NCBI GenBank assembly: GCA_022579005.1
Contig: MU401495.1
Location: forward strand, 166,672 to 230,671
DNA: 64,000 nucleotides
Direction: 5' to 3'
Source of the DNA: Poronia punctata
Lineage: Eukaryota > Ascomycota > Sordariomycetes > Xylariales > Xylariaceae
A program made the position numbers and the translations under genes. Below are positions 1 to 11,636 of the stretch, one piece after another; position 1 is the first letter of the stretch, and the number at the start of each line of letters is the position of its first letter. The notes under the pieces were generated by a model, which was given only the letters and a program-made list of their open reading frames with translations, ran no database searches and was not told the DNA's origin.

Positions 1-409
1 CGCGATCAACAAGGGGCCGGCGGCTTCGCCTAGCTCCCAGATGGTCACGAGGAGGACGCTGGATGATTTGCTGACGCGGCCGTTGTCCAGGTCGTAGACG
101 ATGCGGTTCGCTATCGGCACGACTGAGATGCATGTGAATGTCCTTTTTCGGGTGTTAGTCAGTAGCTAAGGTAGATTGATAGATAGATACGAGTAAGCAA
201 GTTATGTTTTTTCGATAAACCACATACACTGTAAATCCCATAAAGGCCAAAAGGGCGACAATTCCCCATTTATAAAGTGCCGGCCACTCCAAAGGATTCT
301 CCTCGTCGCCATCTGCGTCGAAATCGACTATGTCCTTGCTATACGGCGCATCGCAGCGCTCCGTATCTACGACGTGAACGTCGGCAAGTAGCGGTTGCGA
401 CTCGTCCAT
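1..409 (-). CDS. MFS drug-type transporter, 5' end only (partial)
   Basis: N-terminal part of a major facilitator superfamily transporter running off the left edge. Exon 1 is 409..228 and exon 2 starts at 142. The intron 227..143 (85 bp) has a GTATGT donor, a CTGACTAAC branch region and an AAAAAG acceptor. The join restores the family's first membrane segment (KWGIVALLAFMGFTV, then TFTCISVVPIANRIVYDL). Exon 2 goes on with SSSVLLVTIWELGEAAGPLL, the usual helix-2 region of fungal multidrug MFS proteins. An acidic cytosolic N-terminus with DEENPLEW precedes helix 1. A CT/GA microsatellite lies immediately upstream of the ATG. The substrate cannot be judged from this fragment. The family call is firm; the drug-efflux role is an inference. 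Confidence 0.85.
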
Positions 410-3400
410 CTCTCTCTCTCTCTCTCCCCGCTTGTATACTTGAAATTGTCCAACCTAACCTACGCCTCCCCTTCTTGTTTATCGTAAGCGGTTTATAGTC
501 TAATGTGTAATATTCGTCGTCTCAAATGGTCTACAAGTTTAGAAGGTCGTAACAAAATGAATATTAGATGAGTGTTGTTGTTAAGTGAAAATTTCAAGAA
601 AAAGTATAGGCACGTCAAACTGGGGCCTTTGTATCCACAATCCCGCTTTGGAGTAGGTATTTATCCACCTCCGCTCTAGAATTTACCTACCGATATCTGG
701 AGATGGGCGAACCCCGCCGTTATTGTACACACACAAATTTCCCTTGATGTTACATGAAAGCGGCATAGTGCTGCACCGGGATCGGATCGGCTCTGTCAAC
801 CAAAGGGCGACACTTTATATACGACGACATGTTGCGTGGACTATAAGCGTGTAATAAATATGAATGATTGTTGCCATCTGAAAAGATTTAACCTACTTTA
901 GGAAGTAGCGTTTTGCATGAATCATGGAACTAACCACGGGCAAAAGTATGGCAGTTGATTCAATCAATTAAGCCACCCCCGAGCCGAAGCCGAAGCCGGG
1001 ACTCAAGGGCCAAGGCACACACCCGGTGCCTGGTCACAAACAATCACAGCGGCTACGTAAAACAAACAAATACCCGCATATGTAGAACGGGAGTCGTATT
1101 CAATATACTTACGGCAGTTATAAATGATTTATTTGGCTATGTCTTGTTGACCAGAAGTTGCTTTCCGTCTACCATATCTTCAAACGCTCTATCTCTCTCT
1201 CTCTCAATATTTCCATATTACCTGTACCTGCCTTTCAGCCCGCATGACAAACATTTTCGTTGTATTGTTGAATTATGTGTACAATTAGCCTCTTTATTGG
1301 CCACCTACTCGTATGTGAGAGTGAGTGACGGTATGTAAAGGTAGGGGGTCCCGACACGACGGAAAAGCCCAAAATCACCGGCGGGCGGCGGCCTTTTATA
1401 GTAGTAGGGGAATAAACAAAAGCAAAACCGGGTTGCTATGCTTACTTAACCGAGAGATAAGGCGGTGGGTAGTACCGACGTCCTATTAAACCGGGAATAA
1501 AGAGTTTGATGGCTTACAGGTACTCAAGGTACTATATATGGAGATAAGGTTCAAATCACTGCATTGGTCGCGAGCTGACATAGGACTTAATTTACCAGTG
1601 GGCGGTTGATAGGTATACAATATATGTACGTCTCTTTTCTGCTATAAGTCGCCAGCGCATGGATTTATTCTGACCATATCGACTTTTCAAATCACAGGTA
1701 TTTAGAAAGTATATGCCTTAGAGGCTTGAAAGTAGGAGACTGTCTCAACTACTCAGTATAGCGAGTATGAGATACTACAGAGTCCAGACAATGCCCAAAG
1801 TAAATTATGCATCAAGGATACGAAAACAACATGAGAGATTATCACATCAGATATTAGCCAAGCCCGCCGCTTAGAAGGGACCCGTGCATTGACATAAAAA
1901 CGGGTCTCCATAAGATTCCTGGAATCCCTTTCGAATGACAACGAAAATACTGACTAATCGGTTCAGTTCCGTCGACTTTTCTTTGCTCGCACATAATCAA
2001 CACAGATAGATAGATTAGAAGCTGACGGGCCCGGCTGGTCTTCAACGGACATCCGTGGTATTATATAACAAAGCGAGTTGACAGGTATGGAGGTCGGAAA
2101 TCTGTACGAATAAAACACATGTGGGATAGATATACTGCGTCTGAACGGTCAAGTACCTAGTTATAGCCAGGTACGAGAAAATGGCCTGATACCTATCTCA
2201 AACAGGATGTACGTGTGGTACAGGCACCACAATCGCGGTTTGCTTCGTGGTAATAATCCTGTGGGCTTAAGTCCGATACACGTAATTTCCTCAGCTGCCC
2301 GGAGACAGAAAGCGTTATCGCCGCTTGGTAATATGTAAGTGGAATCGGTACCCTACATTGTACCAAACATATGGCTATTTCTCGACCAATGAAAACTATG
2401 ACATCACCTTATCTCCTGCAAATCATGTCCCTTTAGAGAAAGCCGTTCTGGTACCTACCTTTATCAGCAGAAACACGGTTCAATACGTGGGGTAGAAAAG
2501 AAGGGGGAAAAATTATTTGTTCTACGAGATGGATTAGTAATGCACTGATATTTAATTGATATTGAATCAGCAGCTAGTGAATGCGATCTAGAAAGGAGGG
2601 ATAGCGCAATGCCAATCGAGCAAGAGAAGACTATTAAATACTAGTGTGAGGAAGCTAGAGCTTTGCCGCAGAAACTTGCCATTTTTTCTTCTTGTTGATT
2701 TATAATATGCTCCCCGTTTTTAACTCTAGCCATCTGACATAACTTTTGCGTCCACTCTGCAAGTGGGGTTTGTTTGTATGCAGAGAAACACTATGCCCGT
2801 CTTTAGTTTGATGTTTTGGACTAGGGACGGGTACATATTTACGGTGTTGGAGTCAAACTGGACTGGATCCTATTTTGGGCCAACTATCCCCTATTACGGA
2901 ACGCCAAGGAACCTAAGATAGGTGCCTAATCTTGAAATCCCCACAGTGTGGAGGGGATGATGTACAGTATTTCTAGCTGTGAGACAAGCAAACAGCGGCT
3001 CCGGGAGACGTCACCGGCGGCAGAAGAGACCAGCCGGTCCCGCCCCTAATGAAGAACTAGCTAGAGAACAAACGGTGAGATGACATGCTTCATAACCCAC
3101 ATTTAAGTGATGGATTGACATGGACATACAGTTGAACTGAACAGAGCGTTTATAATCATCCCAAGGACCCAAGCACCCAAGATGGAGAAAAGAACTCTTA
3201 TACCCGCAGCTCCGACCTCTTGGATCTCTTATTAGAAACAGTTCGGGTACGAGCCTTAAAGGTTAGGCCGAATCTCTAGTTTTGTTAATAATACAATATC
3301 CACAGTAATAACCATAAATAAGAACTTACCTGTTGCTCCTTCCTTTGTTTGCTCTTGCGTACGTACCTTAGTCTAGTGGGCCGCTGTAATCCTTCCCTGA

Positions 3401-3502
3401 GCTGAGCGCACTAGAGGAGTCTGATTGTTCTTTGTGGTTTCCACAAACATTCAGATATAACCTTTAGACCAGGGCGAAAAAGAGGAGGATTAACTAGGCA
3501 CT
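410..3502. other. 3.1-kb intergenic region without a recognisable gene
   Basis: This lies between two divergently transcribed transporter genes. It holds CT microsatellites at about 410-426 and 1190-1206 and scattered AGGTAC/TACCTA words. Only short unsupported ORFs occur (for example 955..1338, rich in Ser/Leu with no domain). It should contain the promoters of both flanking genes. I see no RNA gene or transposon. Confidence 0.6.
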
Positions 3503-6500
3503 ATGTGGTCGTCGACGATAGATGAGGGTGGTCTTCGGAGAACCGAGTCCGGCGCAATCATCAATCCGTGGCACAGGGCAGACGAACCAGCAGAATTGCC
3601 AACGGACACCACGACAATCGCAAGAGCCCAAGATGAAGTCTCGGCCCTTGAAGGTACATGGGGTGAGCGAGATGCCGGCGGCGTCGACGAACAAACTGCG
3701 AGAGAACATCTGGAAGAGTTAAGACATAACCTCATCCAGTTACATCAGACAAGGACGCATGATACGCAGGCAAGCCGTCGCTTACGGTCGACTAAATCAA
3801 GGACAGACGAGAAGCCCGACCCGGACCTCGAAACTGGGACCTCGGACGAACAAGAAGGAGACGATGATTTCGAGCTCGGCAAGTTCATGCGCGAGGGCCG
3901 GTTCGAAAAACGAACAGAAGAGGGCTCAGAGAAGAGGGTCGGAGTCGTATATCGAAATCTCACCGTCAAGGGCGTTGGAAGCACTGCCTCTCTTGTCCGC
4001 ACTGTCCCTGATGCTGTCATTGGCACCTTTGGGCCAGATCTTTACAAAAACCTCACCAAGCTGTTCCCCTCTCTGCAGTTCAGGAAACCGCCAACACGAA
4101 CACTCATCCACGACTTTACCGGTTGTGTCCGCGATGGGGAGATGATGCTCGTCTTGGGGCGTCCGGGAGCCGGATGCTCGACTTTTCTGAAAGCCATCAC
4201 CAACAATCGTGGTTCTTTTGCCGCCGTCGAAGGCGATGTCTCTTACGGCGGCATCTCGGCCAAGAAGCAGAAGAAGATGTACCGCGGCGAGGTCAATTAC
4301 AACCCCGAAGATGATATTCATCACGCCACGTTGAACGTGTGGCAAACGCTCACCTTTGCTCTACTCAACAAGACCAAGAAGGCTGCTACCGAAGACATAC
4401 CGGTCATCGCCGAGGCGTTGATGAAGATGTTCGGCATCAGTCACACCAAATACACCCTAGTTGGTGATGAATACACTCGCGGTGTTTCTGGTGGTGAGCG
4501 CAAACGTGTTTCCATTACAGAAACGTTGGCATCGAAATCGACCGTTATGGCGTGGGACAACTCTACCCGTGGTCTTGACGCCTCCACCGCATTGGATTAT
4601 GCAAAGTCTCTACGGATCATGACGGATATTACCAACCGGACGACGCTCGTGACTTTATATCAAGCGGGAGAGGGGATTTATGAGCTCATGGACAAAGTCT
4701 TGGTTATAGACGAAGGACGCGAGATCTACTCGGGCCCGGCTAAGGAAGCCAAACAATATTTTATCGACCTGGGCTACGAATGTCCCGAACGACAGACAAC
4801 GGCGGACTTCTTGACAGCCGTAACCGACCCTGTAGAGCGACGCTTTAGGCCTGGATTCGAGCAAAAGGCACCCAAGACACCCGAGGAGTTGGAAAAGGCA
4901 TTCAGGAATTCGCCTCATTATAAAAGATTACTTGCCGACGTCGAGGATTACGAGAATCACCTGCGCGCTACCGAGTTCGAAGACACCAAGAGGTTTGAAG
5001 GTGCCGTTCAAGAAAGCAAGTCCAGCCACGTCAGCAAAAAGTCACCCTATACCGTCTCGTTTCCCCGGCAGGTGTTGAACTGCACCAAACGGGAATTTTG
5101 GTTGCTTTTCGGCGATACCACGACATTATGGACCAAACTATTCATCATTATCTCCAATGGCCTCATCGTTGGATCAATCTACTACGGTCAGCCCTTCTCT
5201 ACCGCGGGAGCCTTCACACGCGGAGGTGCTGTATTCTTCTCCATCGTCTTCCTGGGTTGGTTACAGTTGAGCGAACTCATGAAGGCGGTGTCCGGACGAG
5301 CTGTGGCGGCGAGACAGAAAGACTATGCATTCTATCGGCCGTCTGCAGTCGCTTTGGCCCGCGTCATCGTGGACTTGCCCGTTCTGCTGGTACAAGTAGT
5401 GATATTTGGCATCATCATGTATTTCATGACTAACCTCGAACGTGACGTGAGCAAGTTTTGGATATACTTTTTGTTTGTCTACACGACGACGTTGATGGTG
5501 ACGGCCCTCTACAGAATGTTGGCCAGTATCTCTCCCGAGATCGACACAGCGGTTCGGTTCTCAGGCATCGCTTTGAACGTCATGCTCATCTTCACCGGTT
5601 ACGTGATTCCGAAGACGCAGCTGTTGAGCAAATACATCTGGTTCGGGTGGCTGTATTGGATCAATCCCATTGCTTATAGCTTCGAGGCCGTCATCACGAA
5701 TGAGTTCTCGGGACGGGTGATGGAATGTGCCCCAGACCAACTTGTTCCGCAGGGACCCAACGTGCAATCCGGGTTTCAGGGGTGTGCGCTCCCCGGTGCT
5801 GCCGTCAACTCCAGACAGGTGACTGGGGCCGATTATCTGCAGACGCAGTTCAACTACAGCCGTTCGAACCTGTGGCGCAATTTCGGTGTCGTCGTTGCAT
5901 TTGCAGTTCTCTACATCATCATCACCGTTGTGGCTACCGAGTTATTTAGCTTTACGTCTGCTGGTGGCGGCGCACTGATCTTCAAGAAGAGCAAGAAGGC
6001 GAAGAATCAAGCGAAACAGATAGCAGCACCCAACGATGAAGAGAAGAACATGGATTCGACCTCTGGTTCCTCCGGGAATTCAGCTACGAATAACGAAGAA
6101 GAGACCTTGGAACAACTCAGCAGCAGCGACTCCATTTTCACCTGGCGTGACGTCGAGTATACGGTACCTTATCTAGGAGGCGAGCGTAAGCTTCTGAACA
6201 AGGTGAATGGCTATGCTAAGCCCGGGCTCCTCGTCGCTCTGGTTGGTGCGTCCGGTGCGGGAAAGACGACGCTGCTCAACACTTTGGCGCAGCGTCAGCG
6301 CACAGGTGTCGTTACTGGCGAGATGTTTGTTGATGGCCGTCCGCTTGACCCCGACTTTCAACGCAACACGGGCTTCTGTCTTCAGGGTGATCTTCACGAC
6401 GGCACCCAGACTATCCGCGAAGCAATCGAGTTTAGCGCGTTGTTACGTCAAGACGCTAGTGTTCCGCGTTCTGAGAAACTGGCATATGTCGACAAGATTA

Positions 6501-8183
6501 TCGATCTTTTGGAATTGAACCATCTACAAGACGCCATCATCTCTTCCCTCGGTGTCGAGCTGCGCAAGCGATTGACGATTGGTGTCGAGCTTGCGGCAAA
6601 GCCCTCCCTCTTGTTGTTCCTCGACGAACCCACTTCGGGCTTGGATTCTCAATCTGCCTTCTCCATAGTCACTTTCCTTAAGAAACTTGCGCGGGCCGGA
6701 CAAGCCATCGTTTGCACCATCCATCAGCCTAGCTCGGTTTTGATCCAGCAGTTCGACATGGTTCTAGCGCTAAACCCCGGCGGAAATACATTCTACTTTG
6801 GTCCCATCGGCGACAACGGCAAGGACGTTACCGAGTATTTCGCCGAGAGAGGTGCTCACTGTCCACCGGGCAAGAACGTGGCAGAGTTCATCCTAGAGAC
6901 GGCAGCACGTCCACATAAGCTCGAGGACGGCACGAAGATCGACTGGAACGAGAAATGGAGAAACAGCGAACAGGCCCAAAAGGTGATTGACGAGATTGAC
7001 GGGCTCAAGAGGGTACGAAGCGCCGCCACGGTAGACAGCCACAGCACGGCCAAGAAGGCTCACAGGGAATACGCCGCCTCGACCTGGACCCAGACGGTAG
7101 AGCTGACCAAGAGGATGTTCCGACAATACTGGCGGGACCCATCGTACCTGTACGGCAAATTCTTCATCGCCGTCATCATCGGCATCTTCAACGGCTTCAC
7201 GTTCTGGAAGTTGGGCTATTCGATCCAAGACATGCAGAACCGCATGTTTACGTGCTTCCTGATCGTCACCATCCCCCCTACTATCGTGAACGGCGTCTTG
7301 CCCAAGTTCTTCTCCAACATGGCTCTCTGGCAAGCCCGTGAATACCCGTCTCGGATATACGGCTGGGTCGCTTTCTGCACCGCCAACATCCTGGCCGAGA
7401 TCCCCGCCGCCATCATCTCGGCCACGCTGTATTGGGTTCTCTGGTACTGGCCTACCGGACTACCTACGCAGAGTCCCGTGTCGGGATATGTGTACTTGAT
7501 GACTGTCCTCATCTTTCTGTTCATGAGCAGCTGGGGCCAATGGATCTGCGCATTCGCACCTAGCTTTACCGTCATCTCCAATATCCTCCCCTTCTTCTTC
7601 GTCATGTTTGGTCTCTTCAATGGCGTAGTCCAACCATACCGCACCCTCCCCGTCTTCTGGAAATACTGGACATACTACGTGAACCCCAGCACATACTGGA
7701 TCGGCGGCGTATTGGCAGCCACGCTAGACGGTTCCCCCGTCCAATGCGACGTCTCGGAGACGGCCCGCTTCGATGCTCCACCGGGCCAGACGTGTCGGGA
7801 ATACGCGGGCGCGTTTGCCTCCTCCGCCGGCGGATACCTGCTTAACCCCGACGCGGGCACCGATTGCCAGTATTGTCCTTATACCAGCGGGAACCAGTAT
7901 CTCAAGACGCTTAACATTGATGCTAGTGAGAAATGGAGAGGTAAGTTATTTTCTTCATTTCTTTCCTTTTTTTCCTTTTCACGAAGTTTACTAATGCAAA
8001 TAATGAATAGATCTTGGCATCTTCCTCGCCTTTTGCATCTCCAACTGGGCTCTTGTCTATTTCTTCATCTATACCGTCCGCATTCGAGGGTGGAGTTTTG
8101 GATTTGGAAAGTTGTTTGGGGGGTTGGGAAGGTTGGTTAAGGCGTTGAAGAAGCCTTTTAGTAGGTCTGGTAAGAAGGAATAA
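3503..8183 (+). CDS. full-size PDR-type ABC multidrug transporter (ABCG/CDR family)
   Basis: Plasma-membrane pleiotropic drug resistance pump with the order NBD1-TMD1-NBD2-TMD2. Exon 1 is 3503..7940 and exon 2 is 8011..8183. The 70-bp intron has GTAAGT, CTAAT and AATAG, and the join gives 1536 aa, normal for the family. Without splicing the frame runs into a nonsense tail. NBD1 has the PDR-specific Walker A GRPGAGCST (219-227, Cys replacing Lys), signature VSGGERKRV (328-336) and VMAWDNSTRGLD (348-359). NBD2 has a canonical Walker A GASGAGKT (915-922), a degenerate signature (LGVELRKRLTIGVEL) and FLDEPTSGLD near 1040. Such asymmetric nucleotide sites are typical of PDR pumps. The acidic and basic N-terminus of about 150 residues is low complexity. 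The last exon carries the final TM helix and a Lys-rich tail. Azole or xenobiotic efflux is the family's usual role; the substrate is not determined. Confidence 0.96.
7941..8010 (+). other. intron near the 3' end of the ABC transporter gene
   Basis: GTAAGT donor, pyrimidine tract, CTAAT branch point and TGAATAG acceptor. Joining GAG AAA TGG AGA G to AT CTT GGC restores the final membrane helix. Confidence 0.9.
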
Positions 8184-8897
8184 AGTAAAAGAAAATGAGG
8201 TTTAGGGGCGTTGGATGGAATAGATAGAGCGGTTTTGATTTGATTTTGGCAAAGGGGAAGATAATCTTTATTCATAGGGAAGCGATAGGATTAGGTTTTA
8301 TTGATATTTTAATGCCAGACGGAAGAAATATCTATTTCAAAGCGAGGCCGACGTGATAGCCCTCTTTCTTAGACATGAGCAATAGCATTTATTTGGTTTG
8401 ACCTTTTGATCTACCCAAGCCATCACTTAACAAGCACAAGAGAAACATTATCACAGTTTTAGCACAAGTGAATGCAATGACAACGAGTACTGAGAATCAT
8501 GCAGATTATATTTTCATCGTTACAGAAAAGCGTGGTATTAAGAGGAAAGAAGAAAAAGGGAAAAGACAATTAAGTTACCTCCGAAATGGGTATATGAGAA
8601 AATTCGTCAATGAGGCTTCCTCCCGCGCGGCATGATTTCTTTCCAAACGCTCGTTTTTGACATCTAGGTTCAACATAATATGAAAGAAAAAAAAACACTT
8701 AATCAACAGCGAGGACAAACGAGGAGCATGATGTCCAGAACAATAACGCCAAACAATTTGGCCATCAGGCCGCCCTCGCTCTTCTTCTTCTTCTTCTTCT
8801 TCTGGTTCTCCTCCTCTCTATGTCTGTGTCTGTAGTATTATCTGGGTATCGGTCTTTTGTTGTTGTTGTGGTTGTTGTTGTGTCGATAGCGGACTCC
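8184..8897. other. convergent 3' intergenic region with TTC and TTG microsatellites
   Basis: The 3' flanks of the ABC transporter (+) and erdS (-) meet here. A TTC repeat lies at about 8779-8802 and a TTG/GTT repeat at about 8861-8881, just past the erdS stop. No gene is visible. Confidence 0.7.
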
Positions 8898-11636
8898 CTA
8901 CATCTCGTCTTCGAAGAATTTCACTAGTGTCCTTGCTCCCGAGACGCCTAGACCCATGAAGGGGTAGCAGATGTACACCGGGTCGTTCTTGGTACCAAAC
9001 TTCTCGCGGAACTCGCTCTTGGCCACAAGTTTGAGCTGTTGTGCTACGGTCTTGTACGTGTGGCTCAAGATCTTGGCCTTGATTCCGTTGAGGTTGTGAC
9101 CGACCTCGAGTTCATCTGTGGCGCCAGCGCCGAATGTGACATTTCGGATACCCGCCGACTGCAGAAGGCGGAGGGCATTTGCGATGAGTGCTTCGATACT
9201 TCCCGATGGAGAACCGGGGAAGTCGAGCGCAAACTTGATCTGATACCCATTCTTGGGCGACAGACGGTGTAGAATGACGAGTCCAGTGATTTCTCCATTC
9301 TTATCCTCGCCCCATAGGTATCGGCGGTGTGCCATGGAGATCCAAGGTTGTACATCCGTAATGTGCACCTGCTTCTTTCCCTTTCGGTTGTCCTTCCAGT
9401 CTTGGATCCGCTTGTCGCACCTGGCTCGGATATCTTCGGGCACGGGTTCGCCGAGAGCCGTAGAGTGGATCTTCAGGTCGGCATTCTTGGCCTGGCGCTC
9501 TTTCTTAGTCACCTGGGCCGCGTTTGAGGTATCAACCCGTTCCTCGGCCACCGAGGTGAGCGTCCGCCAGCCAAGCTTCGATCCGAGAATCTCCTCCACT
9601 TCAGCCGACACAAGCAGCCAGATCGGTCTCAGATCTTCACTCTTCTTCAAGAAGCGGAGGAAAGAAGCGATGACAGTACTATACTGTCGAGAATCGCAGA
9701 GCGGGTTACCCATGATCAGAGCATAGCCGTTCTCCTCGGCATATCCTACCGCCGCACCCGTTTGCGTGTCACGCCAGACCTTGTAGCGGTCATCCAGCCA
9801 TGAGGTGTTGGTCGCGTCACCGTAGTTGACTATCAACTCCTCAACGTCGGGTAGGTGGACGTGAGTGTGATCTCCTTCAAAGGCGTACTTAATCGTGTCG
9901 GCATCGGGGAATGGCAGCTTGTCCTCAGCCACCTTCCTCTCAGGCAACGACTTGGGATCGCGGGGGAACATCGACGCGTTACGAACGTCGCCCAGATTGA
10001 GAAGCAGGAAAACCACTCTTTCTAGCCCAATACCACAGCCGGCATGAGGAGGAGCACCCCATTCGAAAGCTTGCATATATTCCTCCATAGTCTCAGGGTC
10101 CACGCCGGCCTTGGTCATCCTCTCGGCCAACAGTTGGGGGTTGTGGATTCTTTGGCCACCGGTTGTGATCTCCTGTCCTCGAAGGAAGATGTCGAAGGAA
10201 TTGGTAACTTTGTCATCCTCCTTGTCAAGTCGAGTGTAGAACGGTCGAGCAGAGGCAGGGAACTTGTCGAGGATGAAGTAATCGGTACCGTACTTCTCTT
10301 TTACTAGTTGACCTAGGCGGATCTCGGCCCGAGTCGCGAGATCTTCGTTCTCCGACGCTTGCTTGCCGTCTTCGTCCGCCCAACCAGAGTCGTTTAGGAG
10401 CTTTACACCTTCCTTGAAGGTCAATACCGGCGTCTCTTCTAGCCAAACCAAGTCTTCGTGGGGGAAGCGCTCTTTAACAATATCGATTTCCTTGCGGTAT
10501 CGAGTGTAAACCCCCTTGAAGATGGCCTTGAGCATCGTGTCGATGACGTGGAGCGCTTCGTGATAGTCGTTGAGGATGGCCATTTCGAGATCTAGGCCGG
10601 TATATTCGGTAAGATGGCGATGCGTGTTGCTGTCCTCTGCTCTGAAAACCGGACCAACTTCATATACACGACCGAAATCAGCCGAGATGGCCATCTGCTT
10701 AGCCAGCTGGGGGCTCTGGGCCAAGTATGCAGTTCGCCCAAAGTACTGAACCGGAAATACCGAGGCACCGGATTCGGTCGCGGCTGGTTGCAGTTTCGGT
10801 GTCTGGATCTCGATGAATCCTTGCTCGTCAAGGGTGGAACGGAAGATGTTGCAGATACCGGACCGGATGCGGAAGACGCTCTGCATGACAGGCGTTCGGA
10901 GGAATACAACGCGGTTGGCAGTGCGGACGCGCCCCGACACTGCCAGCTGCTTCTGGTGTGTCTCTTCGTTCTCCTCGGTCTGGTCCATCCCGAAGACATC
11001 GATGTGTAGCGGGGTGTCGACAGGGACTAGCACATGCATCTTATCGATGCGGAGTTCAAGGTCGTGGATGGAACAGGCCTTGATCTTCTCCGGCGGAGTG
11101 CGCAGTTCGCCGGAAACGTGCACGATGGATTCCGTGTATAGATGCTCGGCCCATCGGACGAACTGCTCGGATACGACACCTTCGCGCACCTCGAGGACGG
11201 CCTGGATCGTTGTCGTAGATTGCCTCAGAATGATAAAGGCTAGCTTCGAGCTCACACTACGTATGTGGTGGACTCGGGCGGTGAAGCTGATGGGTGTGTC
11301 GGCGCGCGAGGTCGGCAGATCTGAGATATCCTCGGTACGCGGGACGATCTTCTCGTCGACGGTGCCATAACTACCGCTGATTTGAGGCGCATCAGCAGCC
11401 CGGGCGGCCGCTTCCTCCTGGCGACGCTTGGCTTGGAGTGACTTCCTCTCTTCCTGGGCGGATTGTCTCTTCGCTCGTTTCTCGTAGATGGACTTTAGAT
11501 GCTTGTTGTCGGAATCCGAGTCATTGTCGAGGGCGTCTGTATTGCCCATTCGCAACTTGGTAATGTGGTTCTTGGCAGATGTATGCCCAATCATGCGGTT
11601 GAGATACAACAGCGGTTGTTTTAGTGTGCCAGGCAT
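8898..11636 (-). CDS. erdS: ergosteryl-3beta-O-L-aspartate synthase (AspRS-DUF2156 fusion)
   Basis: Bifunctional enzyme of 912 aa in a single exon. The first part is a class IIb aspartyl-tRNA synthetase: a Lys/Arg/Glu-rich N-terminal extension (about 45-80), an OB-fold anticodon domain (about 113-212), motif 1 (about 262-281), motif 2 with FRAEDSNTHRHLTEY (331-345) and motif 3 with GIGLERVVF (536-544). From about 585 to 912 it continues into a DUF2156/GNAT-like aminoacyl-tRNA transferase domain of the kind found in bacterial lysyl- and alanyl-PG synthases. This architecture is that of fungal ErdS, which charges tRNA-Asp and transfers Asp to the 3beta-OH of ergosterol. An ordinary cytosolic AspRS ends after motif 3, so the fused tail is diagnostic. 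The first ATG of the open frame is used; Met30 (MGNTDALD) is an alternative. A GTAAGT at 12032..12027 and an ACAG at 11675 suggest a 5' UTR intron. The gene is divergent from the alpha/beta hydrolase at 13765. Confidence 0.93.
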   Translation of the reverse strand: MPGTLKQPLLYLNRMIGHTSAKNHITKLRMGNTDALDNDSDSDNKHLKSIYEKRAKRQSAQEERKSLQAKRRQEEAAARAADAPQISGSYGTVDEKIVPRTEDISDLPTSRADTPISFTARVHHIRSVSSKLAFIILRQSTTTIQAVLEVREGVVSEQFVRWAEHLYTESIVHVSGELRTPPEKIKACSIHDLELRIDKMHVLVPVDTPLHIDVFGMDQTEENEETHQKQLAVSGRVRTANRVVFLRTPVMQSVFRIRSGICNIFRSTLDEQGFIEIQTPKLQPAATESGASVFPVQYFGRTAYLAQSPQLAKQMAISADFGRVYEVGPVFRAEDSNTHRHLTEYTGLDLEMAILNDYHEALHVIDTMLKAIFKGVYTRYRKEIDIVKERFPHEDLVWLEETPVLTFKEGVKLLNDSGWADEDGKQASENEDLATRAEIRLGQLVKEKYGTDYFILDKFPASARPFYTRLDKEDDKVTNSFDIFLRGQEITTGGQRIHNPQLLAERMTKAGVDPETMEEYMQAFEWGAPPHAGCGIGLERVVFLLLNLGDVRNASMFPRDPKSLPERKVAEDKLPFPDADTIKYAFEGDHTHVHLPDVEELIVNYGDATNTSWLDDRYKVWRDTQTGAAVGYAEENGYALIMGNPLCDSRQYSTVIASFLRFLKKSEDLRPIWLLVSAEVEEILGSKLGWRTLTSVAEERVDTSNAAQVTKKERQAKNADLKIHSTALGEPVPEDIRARCDKRIQDWKDNRKGKKQVHITDVQPWISMAHRRYLWGEDKNGEITGLVILHRLSPKNGYQIKFALDFPGSPSGSIEALIANALRLLQSAGIRNVTFGAGATDELEVGHNLNGIKAKILSHTYKTVAQQLKLVAKSEFREKFGTKNDPVYICYPFMGLGVSGARTLVKFFEDEM

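Noticed and set aside
955..1338. 127-aa plus-strand ORF
   Set aside because: It does not begin with ATG, is Ser/Leu-rich, and has no domain or splice partner.
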